DNA of 64,000 nt from Rhodocyclaceae bacterium (GTDB lineage Bacteria; Pseudomonadota; Gammaproteobacteria; Burkholderiales; Rhodocyclaceae), in the NCBI GenBank assembly GCA_019455325.1, contig JACFMQ010000014.1:1-64000 (forward strand), given 5' to 3'. Below are positions 1 to 7,038 of this stretch, piece by piece. A program made the position numbers and the translations under genes. The notes under the pieces were generated by a model. That model searched no databases, was not told the DNA's origin, and saw nothing but the letters and a program-made list of their open reading frames with translations. Every line of letters starts with the position of its first letter. Positions within the stretch are counted from its first letter, which is position 1.

Positions 1-48
1 TATTTCTTCCTGAAGATCAAGGCTGCCTTCCCCGGTAAAGCGCGATGA
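1..48 (+). CDS. C-terminal tail of an unidentified plus-strand ORF (partial)
   Basis: From base 1 a plus-strand frame reads 15 codons (ending ...IKAAFPGKAR) to a TGA at 46-48. The neighbouring receptor gene on the other strand loses its homology at about positions 50-62. The stretch before that therefore looks like foreign DNA, probably the end of an insertion element whose body lies outside the window. Fifteen residues are too few to name a family. The frame could also be chance. Confidence 0.25.
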   Translation, partial: YFFLKIKAAFPGKAR

Positions 49-2410
49 ACCTTTTTTGGCGCATCAATTCGAGTTGCGCGGCGGATGTGGCGTATATCGC
101 ATATGACGAGTAGTTGGTTTCGCTCTGCCACTGCACGCCCCCGCCCACGGTCAGCCCTTTAACGGCGGCAGGCTTCCAGGTGGTGAACAGCTTGAGGCTG
201 TGCTTGGGCGCATAGATCGAATTCAACCGGCCACCGTCAGCGTCTCTGGTAACGATGCGCGCGTAGCCACCCTGCAACTGCCAGCCCGGCGCCAGTTCGC
301 CCGACACTTCCAGTTCCCAGCCCCGGCCCTTGGTGCCATCTTCGGCGCTGTAGGCAAAGTCGCCATCAGGGGTATAGACATTGTCGAGCGCTACGGCCAG
401 GTTGTCCTTGCGTGTCTCGAACACGGCCACACTGGCATTCAGGCGGCCGCCAAACCATTCGCCCTTCAGGCCCAATTCGACGTTCTTGCCTTCCTCTGGA
501 TCAAGGAAGCGGCCATTCACATCCTTGCTGCTCTGCGGATTGAAGATTTCGGTATAGCTGGCGTAGGCAGACAGCGATTTGTTGAAGTCGTACACGATGC
601 CCGTGTAAGGCGTGAAGACGGAGCTTTCCTTTCTGTCGTCCGTCGTGGCCCCGGTCAACCGATCGAAAGTGTTGGTTTTCCAGTTGCTCAACCTCCCACC
701 GAGGATCACCGACAGATCGTCCGTGGGACGCAGCCGCGTGCCCAGGAACAAACCGTACTGTTCGGTTTTGAGCGCATAGTTTTCCAGGTCAACCTCAGCC
801 CAGTCGGGTTCAGGATGGCTGCCGTTCCAGTTCAGGGCATTGGCCGTCGAGGTGCCGAACCGACCAAATCTCTTGTGCTCCGTCAGTCGCGTGCGGTAGC
901 CATTGAAGCCTGCAACCAGATCGTGTTGCCTGCCCCACAGGCCATAGCGGCCATTCAGGCGTAAATCCCATTCATGCGAACGGGTCGTGGTAGGCGATAG
1001 GGTCAAAGACGGACGAAACGTGGTGATGGTGCCATCCGAGTTCAAACTCAGGACGCCGCCGGATTTGCCACTCACTTCAAAGGTGGTATGGCTATAGCGC
1101 GCCTTGGCCTGCCAATCATCGTTGAAGCGGTGTTCCAGCGCCAGCGACGCCACGGTTTTCTCCTGATCCCCGTCAGACCAGTCGGTGGCGGCGTTGTCGG
1201 AGCGCGAGAATGGCGTCGCCGTACCGGTGTCGGCGAATGTCACGGGAAAGAAAGCGTTAGTGCCAATGCCCTGGTATTTCTCGCGATGATGCTCCAGCGC
1301 CAGGCTCAGCAGCGTGTCTTTGCCCAGATCGGCGTCCAATACCGCGTACCCCACATTCCTGTCGTACCCCTGGCGGCTCACCCAGGACCTGCCTTCGTCA
1401 TGGAAAGCCACCACGCGCCCGCGCAGGGTGCCTGCCGCGTTGAGCGGGCCGCCAAAGTCGGCCACGGTACGGTATTGGTCCCAGCGGCCAACGGTGCCGG
1501 TCAGCGAGGCCTGGAAGATGTCGGTGGGCCGCTTGCGCACCAGGTTGACGCTGCCACTGGGGTCGCCATTACCGCTGAGCAGGCCGGTGGAACCACGCAC
1601 CACGGTCACCGAATCGTAGAGCGCCGTGTCAAGCCCGCCGAGGCCAAACCATCCTGCCCCATCCATGCTGAATGTGTAGGGCGAAACCGCAGCGTCATCG
1701 ATCTGGAACCGGCTCAGCAGATAGCCGCGCGAATAAACGGGGGCGAGGGCAAGAGATGACGGGGAACTGCTTCCCCCCACCGACAAGCCGGGCACCTGTG
1801 CCAGCGCCTGCCCCAGCGAGTTCAGGTTCTGGTCATCCAACCGCTGGCGCGTTACCACCGTCACCGACTGCGGCGTCTCGCGCAGCGACAGGTTCAGGCC
1901 GGTGGCAGCGCTGGTGCTGCCGGTGGTGTAAGAGCCTGTACCTTCGGTAAGGCCGCTGCGCGTGGCCTGCGCCGTCACTACCACATCGCCCAGCATCCGC
2001 GCATCGCCGCGCTCCTGACTCGGGCGCGCCACGGTGAAGGTGCGGGCGTCCCTCGCCCTCGCCTCCAGACCGCTACCGGCAAGCAGGCGTTGCAGGGCCT
2101 CGGCAACCCGGTAGTTCCCCTTGAGAGCCGGGGCAACCCGACCTTCGGCAAGCGCCCCCGCATAGATGATCTGCACGCCGGCCTGCCGCGCCAGCGCGTT
2201 GAGCGATTCACCCAGCGGCGCGGCGGGCAGGTCGAGGGCGATGGCGGCAACCGCACTGGCGGCGGCCGCCTCCTCGGCTTGCACGAAATTCGGCAACCCC
2301 GCGCCGGCAGAGGCCAGCGCAAGGCTGATCGCCAGCGTGTGCCGCGAGAAATTCGGACGCGCCGCGGCACGTCCGGGTTGAGAACTGCGAGTATGGATCG
2401 GCTGGTTCAT
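17..2410 (-). CDS. TonB-dependent siderophore receptor with STN signalling domain, C-terminally truncated
   Basis: Outer-membrane ferric-siderophore receptor of the FecA/FpvA transducer type. I start it at the ATG at 2408-2410 because GGGGGA lies just upstream; an in-frame ATG 15 bases earlier has no such site. In order it shows a signal peptide, an STN (secretin/TonB short N-terminal) domain at about residues 55-130, a TonB-box-like stretch (GDVVVTAQA), a plug with the usual ETPQSVTVVT start, and a long beta-barrel. The protein is 797 aa but ends abnormally. After ...AAQLELMRQK it runs into an unrelated basic tail, where receptors continue with a VDLMARY-like strand and end in a terminal aromatic residue. 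Roughly 50-60 residues (the last barrel strands) seem missing. Its sigma and anti-sigma genes lie at 7628-9132, displaced by an inserted island. The product is probably defective in transport. Confidence 0.85.
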   Translation of the reverse strand: MNQPIHTRSSQPGRAAARPNFSRHTLAISLALASAGAGLPNFVQAEEAAAASAVAAIALDLPAAPLGESLNALARQAGVQIIYAGALAEGRVAPALKGNYRVAEALQRLLAGSGLEARARDARTFTVARPSQERGDARMLGDVVVTAQATRSGLTEGTGSYTTGSTSAATGLNLSLRETPQSVTVVTRQRLDDQNLNSLGQALAQVPGLSVGGSSSPSSLALAPVYSRGYLLSRFQIDDAAVSPYTFSMDGAGWFGLGGLDTALYDSVTVVRGSTGLLSGNGDPSGSVNLVRKRPTDIFQASLTGTVGRWDQYRTVADFGGPLNAAGTLRGRVVAFHDEGRSWVSRQGYDRNVGYAVLDADLGKDTLLSLALEHHREKYQGIGTNAFFPVTFADTGTATPFSRSDNAATDWSDGDQEKTVASLALEHRFNDDWQAKARYSHTTFEVSGKSGGVLSLNSDGTITTFRPSLTLSPTTTRSHEWDLRLNGRYGLWGRQHDLVAGFNGYRTRLTEHKRFGRFGTSTANALNWNGSHPEPDWAEVDLENYALKTEQYGLFLGTRLRPTDDLSVILGGRLSNWKTNTFDRLTGATTDDRKESSVFTPYTGIVYDFNKSLSAYASYTEIFNPQSSKDVNGRFLDPEEGKNVELGLKGEWFGGRLNASVAVFETRKDNLAVALDNVYTPDGDFAYSAEDGTKGRGWELEVSGELAPGWQLQGGYARIVTRDADGGRLNSIYAPKHSLKLFTTWKPAAVKGLTVGGGVQWQSETNYSSYAIYATSAAQLELMRQKRFIALYRGRQP

Positions 2411-2557
2411 TGAAGAGTCCCCCATTGATTGGTTGGTTGCATCAATGAACCTGTCGTTTGGGCAGCGTCGGCCCCCTACCCCGGGGTGAAAACTATTTTA
2501 TGAACGATGACGCTCTCGCTGTGCTCACTGCGTTCTCTTGGAGGCTGCAGACCTTCC
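2411..2557. other. Receptor upstream region ending in an IS terminus
   Basis: No gene. The part next to the receptor should hold its ECF-dependent promoter. On the minus strand there is a TTTTCACCCC motif and a 10-bp palindrome (ACCCCGGGGT) about 60-80 bases before the start codon, but I cannot assign -35/-10 boxes with confidence. The last 12 bases (2546-2557, TGCAGACCTTCC) are identical to the terminal inverted repeat of the IS5-family element at 3854-5024. They are followed by TTAA, which fits a YTAR target. Beyond those 12 bases similarity to that element is weak, so this may be the end of a related element. Confidence 0.4.
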
Positions 2558-2606
2558 TTAAGCGGCCTGCCGAAGGCAGGTCCGCTTGAAGGATGGGTTG
2601 GGTGTC
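2558..2606 (-). repeat. Partial attC-like recombination site cut by an IS end
   Basis: Read on the minus strand this begins with an ACCCAAC box (RYYYAAC, R'' type, 2597-2603). It continues through TTCAAGCGGAC, a TGCCTTCGGCAG hairpin loop and GGCCGCTTAA, forming the imperfect stem typical of attC sites. The expected final GTTRRRY box is absent because the sequence passes directly into an IS5-family terminus at 2557. I infer the remains of a fourth cassette boundary. Confidence 0.5.
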
Positions 2607-2664
2607 AATTTTTGGTCTTCCCCTGCAATTCCGCAGGCTCTGCATTTGCTTTGTATAGCGCTAG

Positions 2665-2875
2665 GGAAGGTCTGCACAACCCCCGCTGTGGCGTGAGTTG
2701 ATGGATCCAATTTCAGATGAAAACGATTGCAGGCTCGCAAGGTTGGTTTGAAGGGGGATTTTGCCCGGATTCACGGCCTTCTGGCCGCATGCAGACGCAC
2801 TCATCCTCGCCCCTCCTGCAACAGCGTGCGACGCACCATCCAGAGGTTGGACAGCGCAAACAGCGTGTGCAACTG
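2665..2875 (-). mobile_element. IS5-family right-end fragment (inverted copy)
   Basis: About 211 bp match the right end of the full-length element at 3854-5024, in opposite orientation, with roughly seven differences by eye. The terminal GGAAGGTCTGCA starts at 2665 and is preceded by CTAG, another YTAR-type flank. The match stops abruptly at 2875, where IS3-like coding sequence begins. The fragment covers the 3' end of the transposase gene and the terminal inverted repeat. It is a separate, diverged copy and not a simple duplication. Confidence 0.85.
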
Positions 2876-3056
2876 AACGGGGCTGGCAGCGAAACTACGC
2901 CAACTCCACCGAGGCCAGCGCCGACCTCACCCATTACATCGTCGGCTTTTACAACACCCACCGGCTGCACTCCACGCTCGGATACCAATCACCAGCCGAC
3001 TACGAGAAAGCCTCTACCTGAAATCCCCTATCCCAGTGTCCACTAAAACTTGACCA
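2875..3056 (+). mobile_element. IS3-family transposase (orfB) C-terminal remnant with terminal repeat
   Basis: The plus strand encodes about 48 residues of an rve-type integrase C-terminus, including the hallmark FYNTHRLHSTLGYQSP, followed by a TGA at 3019-3021. Downstream, 3037-3056 reads TGTCCACTAAAACTTGACCA, which resembles an IS3-family terminal inverted repeat ending in CA. The 5' part of the element is gone, replaced by the IS5-family fragment at 2665-2875. It is an immobile remnant. Confidence 0.75.
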
Positions 3057-3133
3057 CGACAAGTCGAGACGGTCTGATGGCGCACAACTGTTCCTCCTCT
3101 GCCGTTTCGTTACATTCCCCGGTTGAAAAACCA
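3057..3133. other. Short spacer after the R-x4-H gene
   Basis: Between the IS3 remnant and the stop codon of the gene at 3134-3841. If that gene is a cassette, its attC should lie here. I see GTAAC and GTTGTGC on the minus strand, but their ends do not pair, so I do not call a site. The attC may have been destroyed by the IS3 element. Confidence 0.3.
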
Positions 3134-3841
3134 TTACGTCAGCGTGTCCTTTACGAACTGTGCTTTAAAAACCCCAGCTTTTTTCAAAACTTCCTTTGCT
3201 GCCTTTATGTAATCTCGAACCATCCCCCCGTCTTCCATAAACATTGCATCACTTGCTTTTTGTGGAAGAAGCTTTAGAGCTTGATCTGCACGCTGCTGCG
3301 CATGTTTGATTTTTGCACGATCGCCTTCGGATTTGCCATGTATTCTTGCGATTTCTAAGGCGCAAGCAGTAAAAATGGCATTCACACAATTTTCGATAAA
3401 ATCTTCTTTTGTATTAATATTTTCGCCAAGAGCAAAATGTGAAAACCTCTTGTGGATTTCTTTAACTCTATCTGCTTTGAGTGTTTTGAGATAGTCAGGC
3501 AGATTCACTTCAATATTAGAAATGTTATGAATATAGTCATTTCTAATTTCTGCGACAGTCAGAAACAAGAACTTCTGTTCTTTTGTGATGAGCTTCAAAT
3601 CAAATGCAAGGTTGAGTCGTGCTATTTGAGGAAGATTACTGATCGTGCCATATGTGTCTTTTTCGTTGAGGTGCTGCACAAGAATCTTTGTAAAAAATCC
3701 CTCAGTGAATTGCGCAAACTTTGATATAAAGCTCCAAGAGTTTTTCTCATCATGAATCCCAACGATAAAATCGTTACTGATTTTCAACTCTGAATGAAGT
3801 TTTTCGAGAGCAATTTTCAAGGTATTTTTGAAGATATCCAT
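3134..3841 (-). CDS. Hypothetical protein with R-x4-H (HEPN-like) motif
   Basis: A 235-aa, probably mostly helical protein of unknown family, markedly AT-rich compared with the flanking chromosome. Residues near 105-110 read EIRNDYIHN, an R-N-D-x-x-H arrangement that matches the R-x4-6-H signature of HEPN ribonucleases (the residue after R is often N, D or H). The rest is charged and Lys-rich, with no signal peptide or membrane segment. The ATG at 3839-3841 has GGAA six bases upstream. The IS5-family element begins only 12 bp before it, so any native promoter or longer N-terminus would have been removed. A frame open upstream into the IS is a shadow. Whether it is a real HEPN domain needs profile comparison. 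It shares orientation and composition with the cassette genes to its right. Confidence 0.7.
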   Translation of the reverse strand: MDIFKNTLKIALEKLHSELKISNDFIVGIHDEKNSWSFISKFAQFTEGFFTKILVQHLNEKDTYGTISNLPQIARLNLAFDLKLITKEQKFLFLTVAEIRNDYIHNISNIEVNLPDYLKTLKADRVKEIHKRFSHFALGENINTKEDFIENCVNAIFTACALEIARIHGKSEGDRAKIKHAQQRADQALKLLPQKASDAMFMEDGGMVRDYIKAAKEVLKKAGVFKAQFVKDTLT

Positions 3842-3853
3842 TTGGTTTCCTAG

Positions 3854-5024
3854 GGAAGGTCTGCAAAACCTCAGCATCCGGTGCCTGATGTGAGAGAGTA
3901 TCGTGATGAAGCAAATAAGCCTGTGTGAGAGCGGATTCGAGCGCAAGACCAAGCGCACGCGCAAGCGTGAGTTTCTGGAAGAGATGAACCTGGTGGTGCC
4001 CTGAGGTGATTTGGTGTCGCTGATTTCCCCGCACGCGCCAGCGCGGGGCGCCAAAGGCGGACGTCCGGCGTTTGCCGTCGAAACCATGCTGCGCATTCAT
4101 TTCATCCAGCAGTGGTTCAACCTGTCGGACCCGGCAATGGAAGAAGCGCTGTACGACATGGCGCTGTTTCGTGAGTTCGTGGGCCTGGATGCAGGCGAAG
4201 ACAAGCTGCCCGACGAGAGCACCATCCTGCGCTTTCGTCATCTGCTCGAAGCGCACAACCTGAGCCTGCAGATCCTGGCCACAGTCAACGCCATACTGGC
4301 GGCCAAGGGTCTTCTGTTGAAGAGCGGCACAGTGGTCGATGCCACCTTGATGCCGCACCGAGCTCGACCAGGAACAGCCGTGGCGAACGCGATCCCGAGA
4401 TGCACCAGACCAGGAAGGGCAACCAGTGGCACTTCGGGATGAAGGCCCACATTGGTGTCGATGCGGACTCGGGACTGGCGCACACGGTGGTGGGCACGGC
4501 GGCCAACGTCAATGACGTGACGCAGGCGCATGCCTTGGTGCACGGAGAAGAGGCGGACGTCTTTGCTGACTCGGGTTATCAAGGTGTGGCCAAGCGCGAA
4601 GAGACGCAAGAAATCAAGGCCAATTGGCACGTGGCGATGCGACCGGGCAAGCGCAGGGCGCTGGACAAGGCCACGCCGATGGGCGAGCTCATGGACAGGC
4701 TGGAGCAGGTCAAGGCGCGCATCCGCACCAAGGTCGAACACCCGTTTCGAGTGATCAAGCGCCAGTTCGGGCACGTGAAGGTGCGCTATCGAGGGCTGCT
4801 CAAGAACACGGCGCAGTTGCACACGCTGTTTGCGCTGTCCAACCTCTGGATGGTGCGTCGCACGCTGTTGCAGGAGGGGCGAGGATGAGTGCGTCTGCAT
4901 ACGGCCAGAAGGCTGTGAATCCGGGAAAAATCCCCCTTCAAACCAACCTTGCGAGCCTGCAATCGTTGTCATCTGAAATTGGATCCATCAAATCACGCTA
5001 CGGCGGGGGTTGTGCAGACCTTCC
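3854..5024 (+). mobile_element. IS5-family insertion sequence, inactive copy
   Basis: A 1171-bp element bounded by inverted repeats GGAAGGTCTGCA (3854-3865) and TGCAGACCTTCC (5013-5024). The flanks are CTAG on the left and TTAG on the right. Both fit the YTAR target of the IS5 group, but they are not identical, so this is not a clean single insertion. The right end lies exactly inside an attC box: 5025-5030 is TTAGGC, the remainder of a GTTAGGC box. The single transposase gene inside is broken by a stop and a frameshift, so the copy cannot move by itself. Related fragments lie at 2546-2557 and 2665-2875. Confidence 0.9.
3906..4888 (+). pseudogene. IS5-family DDE transposase, broken by a nonsense codon and a frameshift
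   Basis: The reading starts at ATG 3906 (MKQISLCESGF...), typical of IS5-group transposases, and meets TGA at 4002-4004 where the family usually has Trp (VVP-W). The frame resumes unchanged to about 4350. There a single missing base, in the sequence coding LIAAPSSTRN, shifts it. The remainder is in the frame of 4400-4888, containing DPEMHQTRKGNQWHFGMKAH, HGEEADVFADSGYQG and HPFRVIKRQFG, the conserved DDE-domain blocks. With both lesions repaired the protein would be about 327 aa, the usual size. TGA as selenocysteine is very unlikely here. Confidence 0.9.
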
Positions 5025-5297
5025 TTAGGCTTCGGTGGTGCTGGGCGCACGATGGGACCCTTGATAAACACCAAGTGATTGCAAAAGAGGCAGGCTCAAT
5101 TCTTGCGGAAGCATGAACCACACTGGATTGCCAAATGTCTTGGGATAGCCTTGATCTTCCCCTTCACCGTTCCAGCGCATTGCTAGCCGATATGTATCAT
5201 CCTCCCAAACACCCCAAGCAACGGAAAACCCGTTGAGGTTATAGACAATCTCGATCACTTTGAAATTGTGCGGATTTACAGCGGATGGATCTGGCAT
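5025..5297 (-). CDS. Small unknown cassette-encoded protein (90 aa)
   Basis: A 90-aa acidic protein with aromatic-rich segments (FSVAWGVWEDDTY, MRWNGEG, FGNPVWFMLP) and no domain I recognise. It looks like a small soluble beta-rich protein, as many integron cassette products do. The start ATG at 5295-5297 follows GGGAACGAAC, and the gene begins 24 bp after the attC box at 5321-5327. Its stop TAA (5025-5027) lies within the next attC box (GCCTAA-), exactly where the IS5-family element has inserted, so the coding sequence seems complete even though its attC is lost. Confidence 0.7.
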   Translation of the reverse strand: MPDPSAVNPHNFKVIEIVYNLNGFSVAWGVWEDDTYRLAMRWNGEGEDQGYPKTFGNPVWFMLPQELSLPLLQSLGVYQGSHRAPSTTEA

Positions 5298-5320
5298 GTT
5301 CGTTCCCTGTTGGTTGAGAA

Positions 5321-5367
5321 GCCTAACTAAATTAAAAACGGCCTCGGCTTGAATGAATTGTTAGAGC
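5321..5367 (-). repeat. attC site between the TIR and 90-aa cassettes
   Basis: Minus-strand reading: GCTCTAAC (R'' box, 5360-5367), then AATTCATTCAAGCCGA, a short loop region and GTTAGGC (R' box, 5321-5327). The stretch from TCTAAC to AAGCCGA is the same as in classical aadA-type attC sites as I know them. It is 47 bp, short for an attC, with an imperfect inner stem. The R'' box pairs exactly with the GTTAGAGC that opens the same cassette at 6148-6155, as expected for one excisable cassette. Confidence 0.8.
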
Positions 5368-5376
5368 GCATCCGAG

Positions 5377-6093
5377 CTATGCATAAATGGCAACCAGCTC
5401 AGCAATCTTCTTAGCTACCACAGTCATCGAGTCCTCTGCGGTATCTAGGCCGCTCCTTGAGGCGAGCATTGGGCTGACATTGCGAAGGGCGTCATAGGTC
5501 GTTTTGTGCACGATTGGCACAAGCTGATTGCGTGCCAGCAAAGCAGAAAGCTCTTTGTCGGCGACGCCTTCTTTGGGCAGTCTTGTAAGGAGCGCAGGCG
5601 TTACGAGAACAAGCCCGATTTTTGAGTTGGCCAAGCCCTTGTCGATGGCGCGCATCATTGGGACACCTAGGCCAAGGTCCTTCTCGCTGAACCAAACCTT
5701 GACGCCAGCCGCCACGAGCAAGTCATGCAGCTCTTTAGCTGACTCTTGCCGGTCGTCCCATGCGTGGCATAGAAATACATCGCGAAGATCTGGTTGCTGC
5801 GCTGCCCGTGTTTCAACGACTTGGCGGACTGGCGTCAGTGAAACTATTTGGGCCGGTGTGTATGAAACAGACGATCCCGCTCTCGACCAGCGTGGTCGTG
5901 AGCCACCACCAGATCGGCTGCTGCTGCCATTACTGCCATAGCTGCTCCCGCCGCTACCAGGTGACGGATACGACGACGGTGTATAGCCGCTGTAGCTACT
6001 GTAACCGCCATAGCTGCGGTGACGACAGGCTGGACAAGCCGCTGCGGCTGCCGCTGAATGGTGTCCGCGAACTGGAGCGGTGCATTGAGCCAT
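5377..6093 (-). CDS. TIR-domain protein with zinc-knuckle-like N-terminus (cassette gene)
   Basis: A 238-aa protein. I start it at the ATG at 6091-6093 because GGGGA lies 7 bases upstream; a second ATG two codons earlier is too close to it. Residues 1-25 carry C-x6-H and C-x2-C (CTAPVRGH...CPAC), a possible zinc-binding knuckle. Residues 25-75 are a low-complexity Ser/Gly/Tyr linker. From about residue 105 to the end is a TIR domain: DVFLCHAWDD (strand A), VWFSEKDLGLG (BB-loop region), and a late KELSALL whose Glu is the candidate NADase catalytic residue. Bacterial TIR proteins commonly make signalling nucleotides or deplete NAD in phage defence, but that role here is inference. The gene is a complete cassette between attC sites at 6148-6221 and 5321-5367. 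Confidence 0.88.
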   Translation of the reverse strand: MAQCTAPVRGHHSAAAAAACPACRHRSYGGYSSYSGYTPSSYPSPGSGGSSYGSNGSSSRSGGGSRPRWSRAGSSVSYTPAQIVSLTPVRQVVETRAAQQPDLRDVFLCHAWDDRQESAKELHDLLVAAGVKVWFSEKDLGLGVPMMRAIDKGLANSKIGLVLVTPALLTRLPKEGVADKELSALLARNQLVPIVHKTTYDALRNVSPMLASRSGLDTAEDSMTVVAKKIAELVAIYA

Positions 6094-6147
6094 TTTCATT
6101 TCCCCGGTTGATTTTATTAGTGGACTAGCGACTATATTTGTCGATGC

Positions 6148-6221
6148 GCTCTAACGTTCAAGGTCAGGGACGCTACGCGACGCTTTATCGCGCAGTATCC
6201 CCTTGCACCGCAGGGTTAGCC
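6148..6221 (-). repeat. attC site between the membrane-protein and TIR cassettes
   Basis: Minus-strand reading: GGCTAAC (R'' box, 6215-6221), a GTGCAAGGGGA arm, a central region with the GCG-rich arms GCGCGATA and GTCGCGTAGC, a TCCCTGACCTTG arm and GTTAGAGC (R' box, 6148-6155). The two arms pair with an unpaired insertion, as in attC bottom-strand hairpins. The 74-bp size is normal. GGCTAAC is the exact complement of the GTTAGCC that starts the same cassette at 7039-7045. The stop codon of the upstream gene lies inside the R'' box. Confidence 0.85.
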
Positions 6222-7028
6222 CTCTTGTGCGCCCCGCAAATGGACAAAACGATGAAATGCCAGTAGGTCACGCTGTAGGTATTTCAACGTATATGGATTG
6301 CGGGCAGCCTTGCCATCAAGCCTTACGCTTAGGTACGCCCAGAGCACTTCGACACCAAGCCTTATGACGAGAAGGAGCGTCAGCAAACCTGCGAGAAAGA
6401 CAACCAACAATAGCCAAACAAAAACAACCAAGGCTAGTTTTTCACCGGCGAAAAACTCAAAGACGCCGGAGATGCTCCCACCCTCACGGATAGAAAGCGC
6501 AGTCAACACAGACACAACAACAACCAACAGTGCATAGATGCGCTGCTTCGAATCCGGGTCGTACAGGAAGAGAAGGATTCGCGAAAAACCAAATGCCAAG
6601 GGATTTCTCAATTGATCTTGATACGTAATTGCCTTCTGAATGTCGTCTGCAAAGGCAAGATACTCAGCTTCGTGGCGACCAAAGAATCGCTGAAGCAAGA
6701 ACCGCCGTGCTTGCTCGATTGATGAGAATGACTGTCGATATTTGGAATTGACCCTTTCCAGAACAACTTTTGCTTTATCCGACTGGAGCTTGTTAGAAAC
6801 TGCGAGGATGGCAAACTCAAGCACGATTAGCGATAAGAATTGCCAATCGAGAAACAGCGCCGTTCCGTTTAGTTTTGTGCCACTTGTCACGAATGCGAAG
6901 CCTTGCGCGATAAATACAAGTAGCAAGACTATCCAGAGCCAAGGCCAAGGCGACTTCAATATGTACTGAAGTCCAAACCGCTCCAATACAGAGTAGTAGT
7001 GGTTCGCGGTCACGAAGAGACGGTTCAT
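6216..7028 (-). CDS. Multi-pass membrane protein of unknown function (cassette gene)
   Basis: A 270-aa protein with about four hydrophobic segments: residues ~28-47 (WPWLWIVLLLVFIAQGFAFV), ~60-76, ~165-180 and ~195-222. A charged cytoplasmic-type region lies between the second and third (SDKAKVVLERVNSKYRQSF...), and the C-terminus is basic. I recognise no family. The gene is flanked by attC sites at 7039-7121 and 6148-6221, and its TAA stop overlaps the attC box, so it is one cassette. Composition is AT-richer than the chromosome. The two-pair topology around a soluble loop is seen in membrane effectors of defence modules, but there is no sequence evidence for that here. Confidence 0.75.
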   Translation of the reverse strand: MNRLFVTANHYYSVLERFGLQYILKSPWPWLWIVLLLVFIAQGFAFVTSGTKLNGTALFLDWQFLSLIVLEFAILAVSNKLQSDKAKVVLERVNSKYRQSFSSIEQARRFLLQRFFGRHEAEYLAFADDIQKAITYQDQLRNPLAFGFSRILLFLYDPDSKQRIYALLVVVVSVLTALSIREGGSISGVFEFFAGEKLALVVFVWLLLVVFLAGLLTLLLVIRLGVEVLWAYLSVRLDGKAARNPYTLKYLQRDLLAFHRFVHLRGAQEG

Positions 7029-7038
7029 CGTTTCTGAG

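Noticed and set aside
2717-3046. 109-codon ORF starting in the IS5 fragment
   Set aside because: It joins antisense IS5 sequence to an out-of-frame reading of the IS3 remnant. The meaningful IS3 frame is a different one.
3057-3133. attC after the R-x4-H gene
   Set aside because: GTTGTGC and GTAAC occur, but the terminal boxes are not complementary and no stem forms, so I do not call a site.
4002-4004. TGA in the transposase read as selenocysteine or programmed frameshift
   Set aside because: No SECIS-like element is seen, the family has Trp there, and a second independent lesion is present. Decay explains both.
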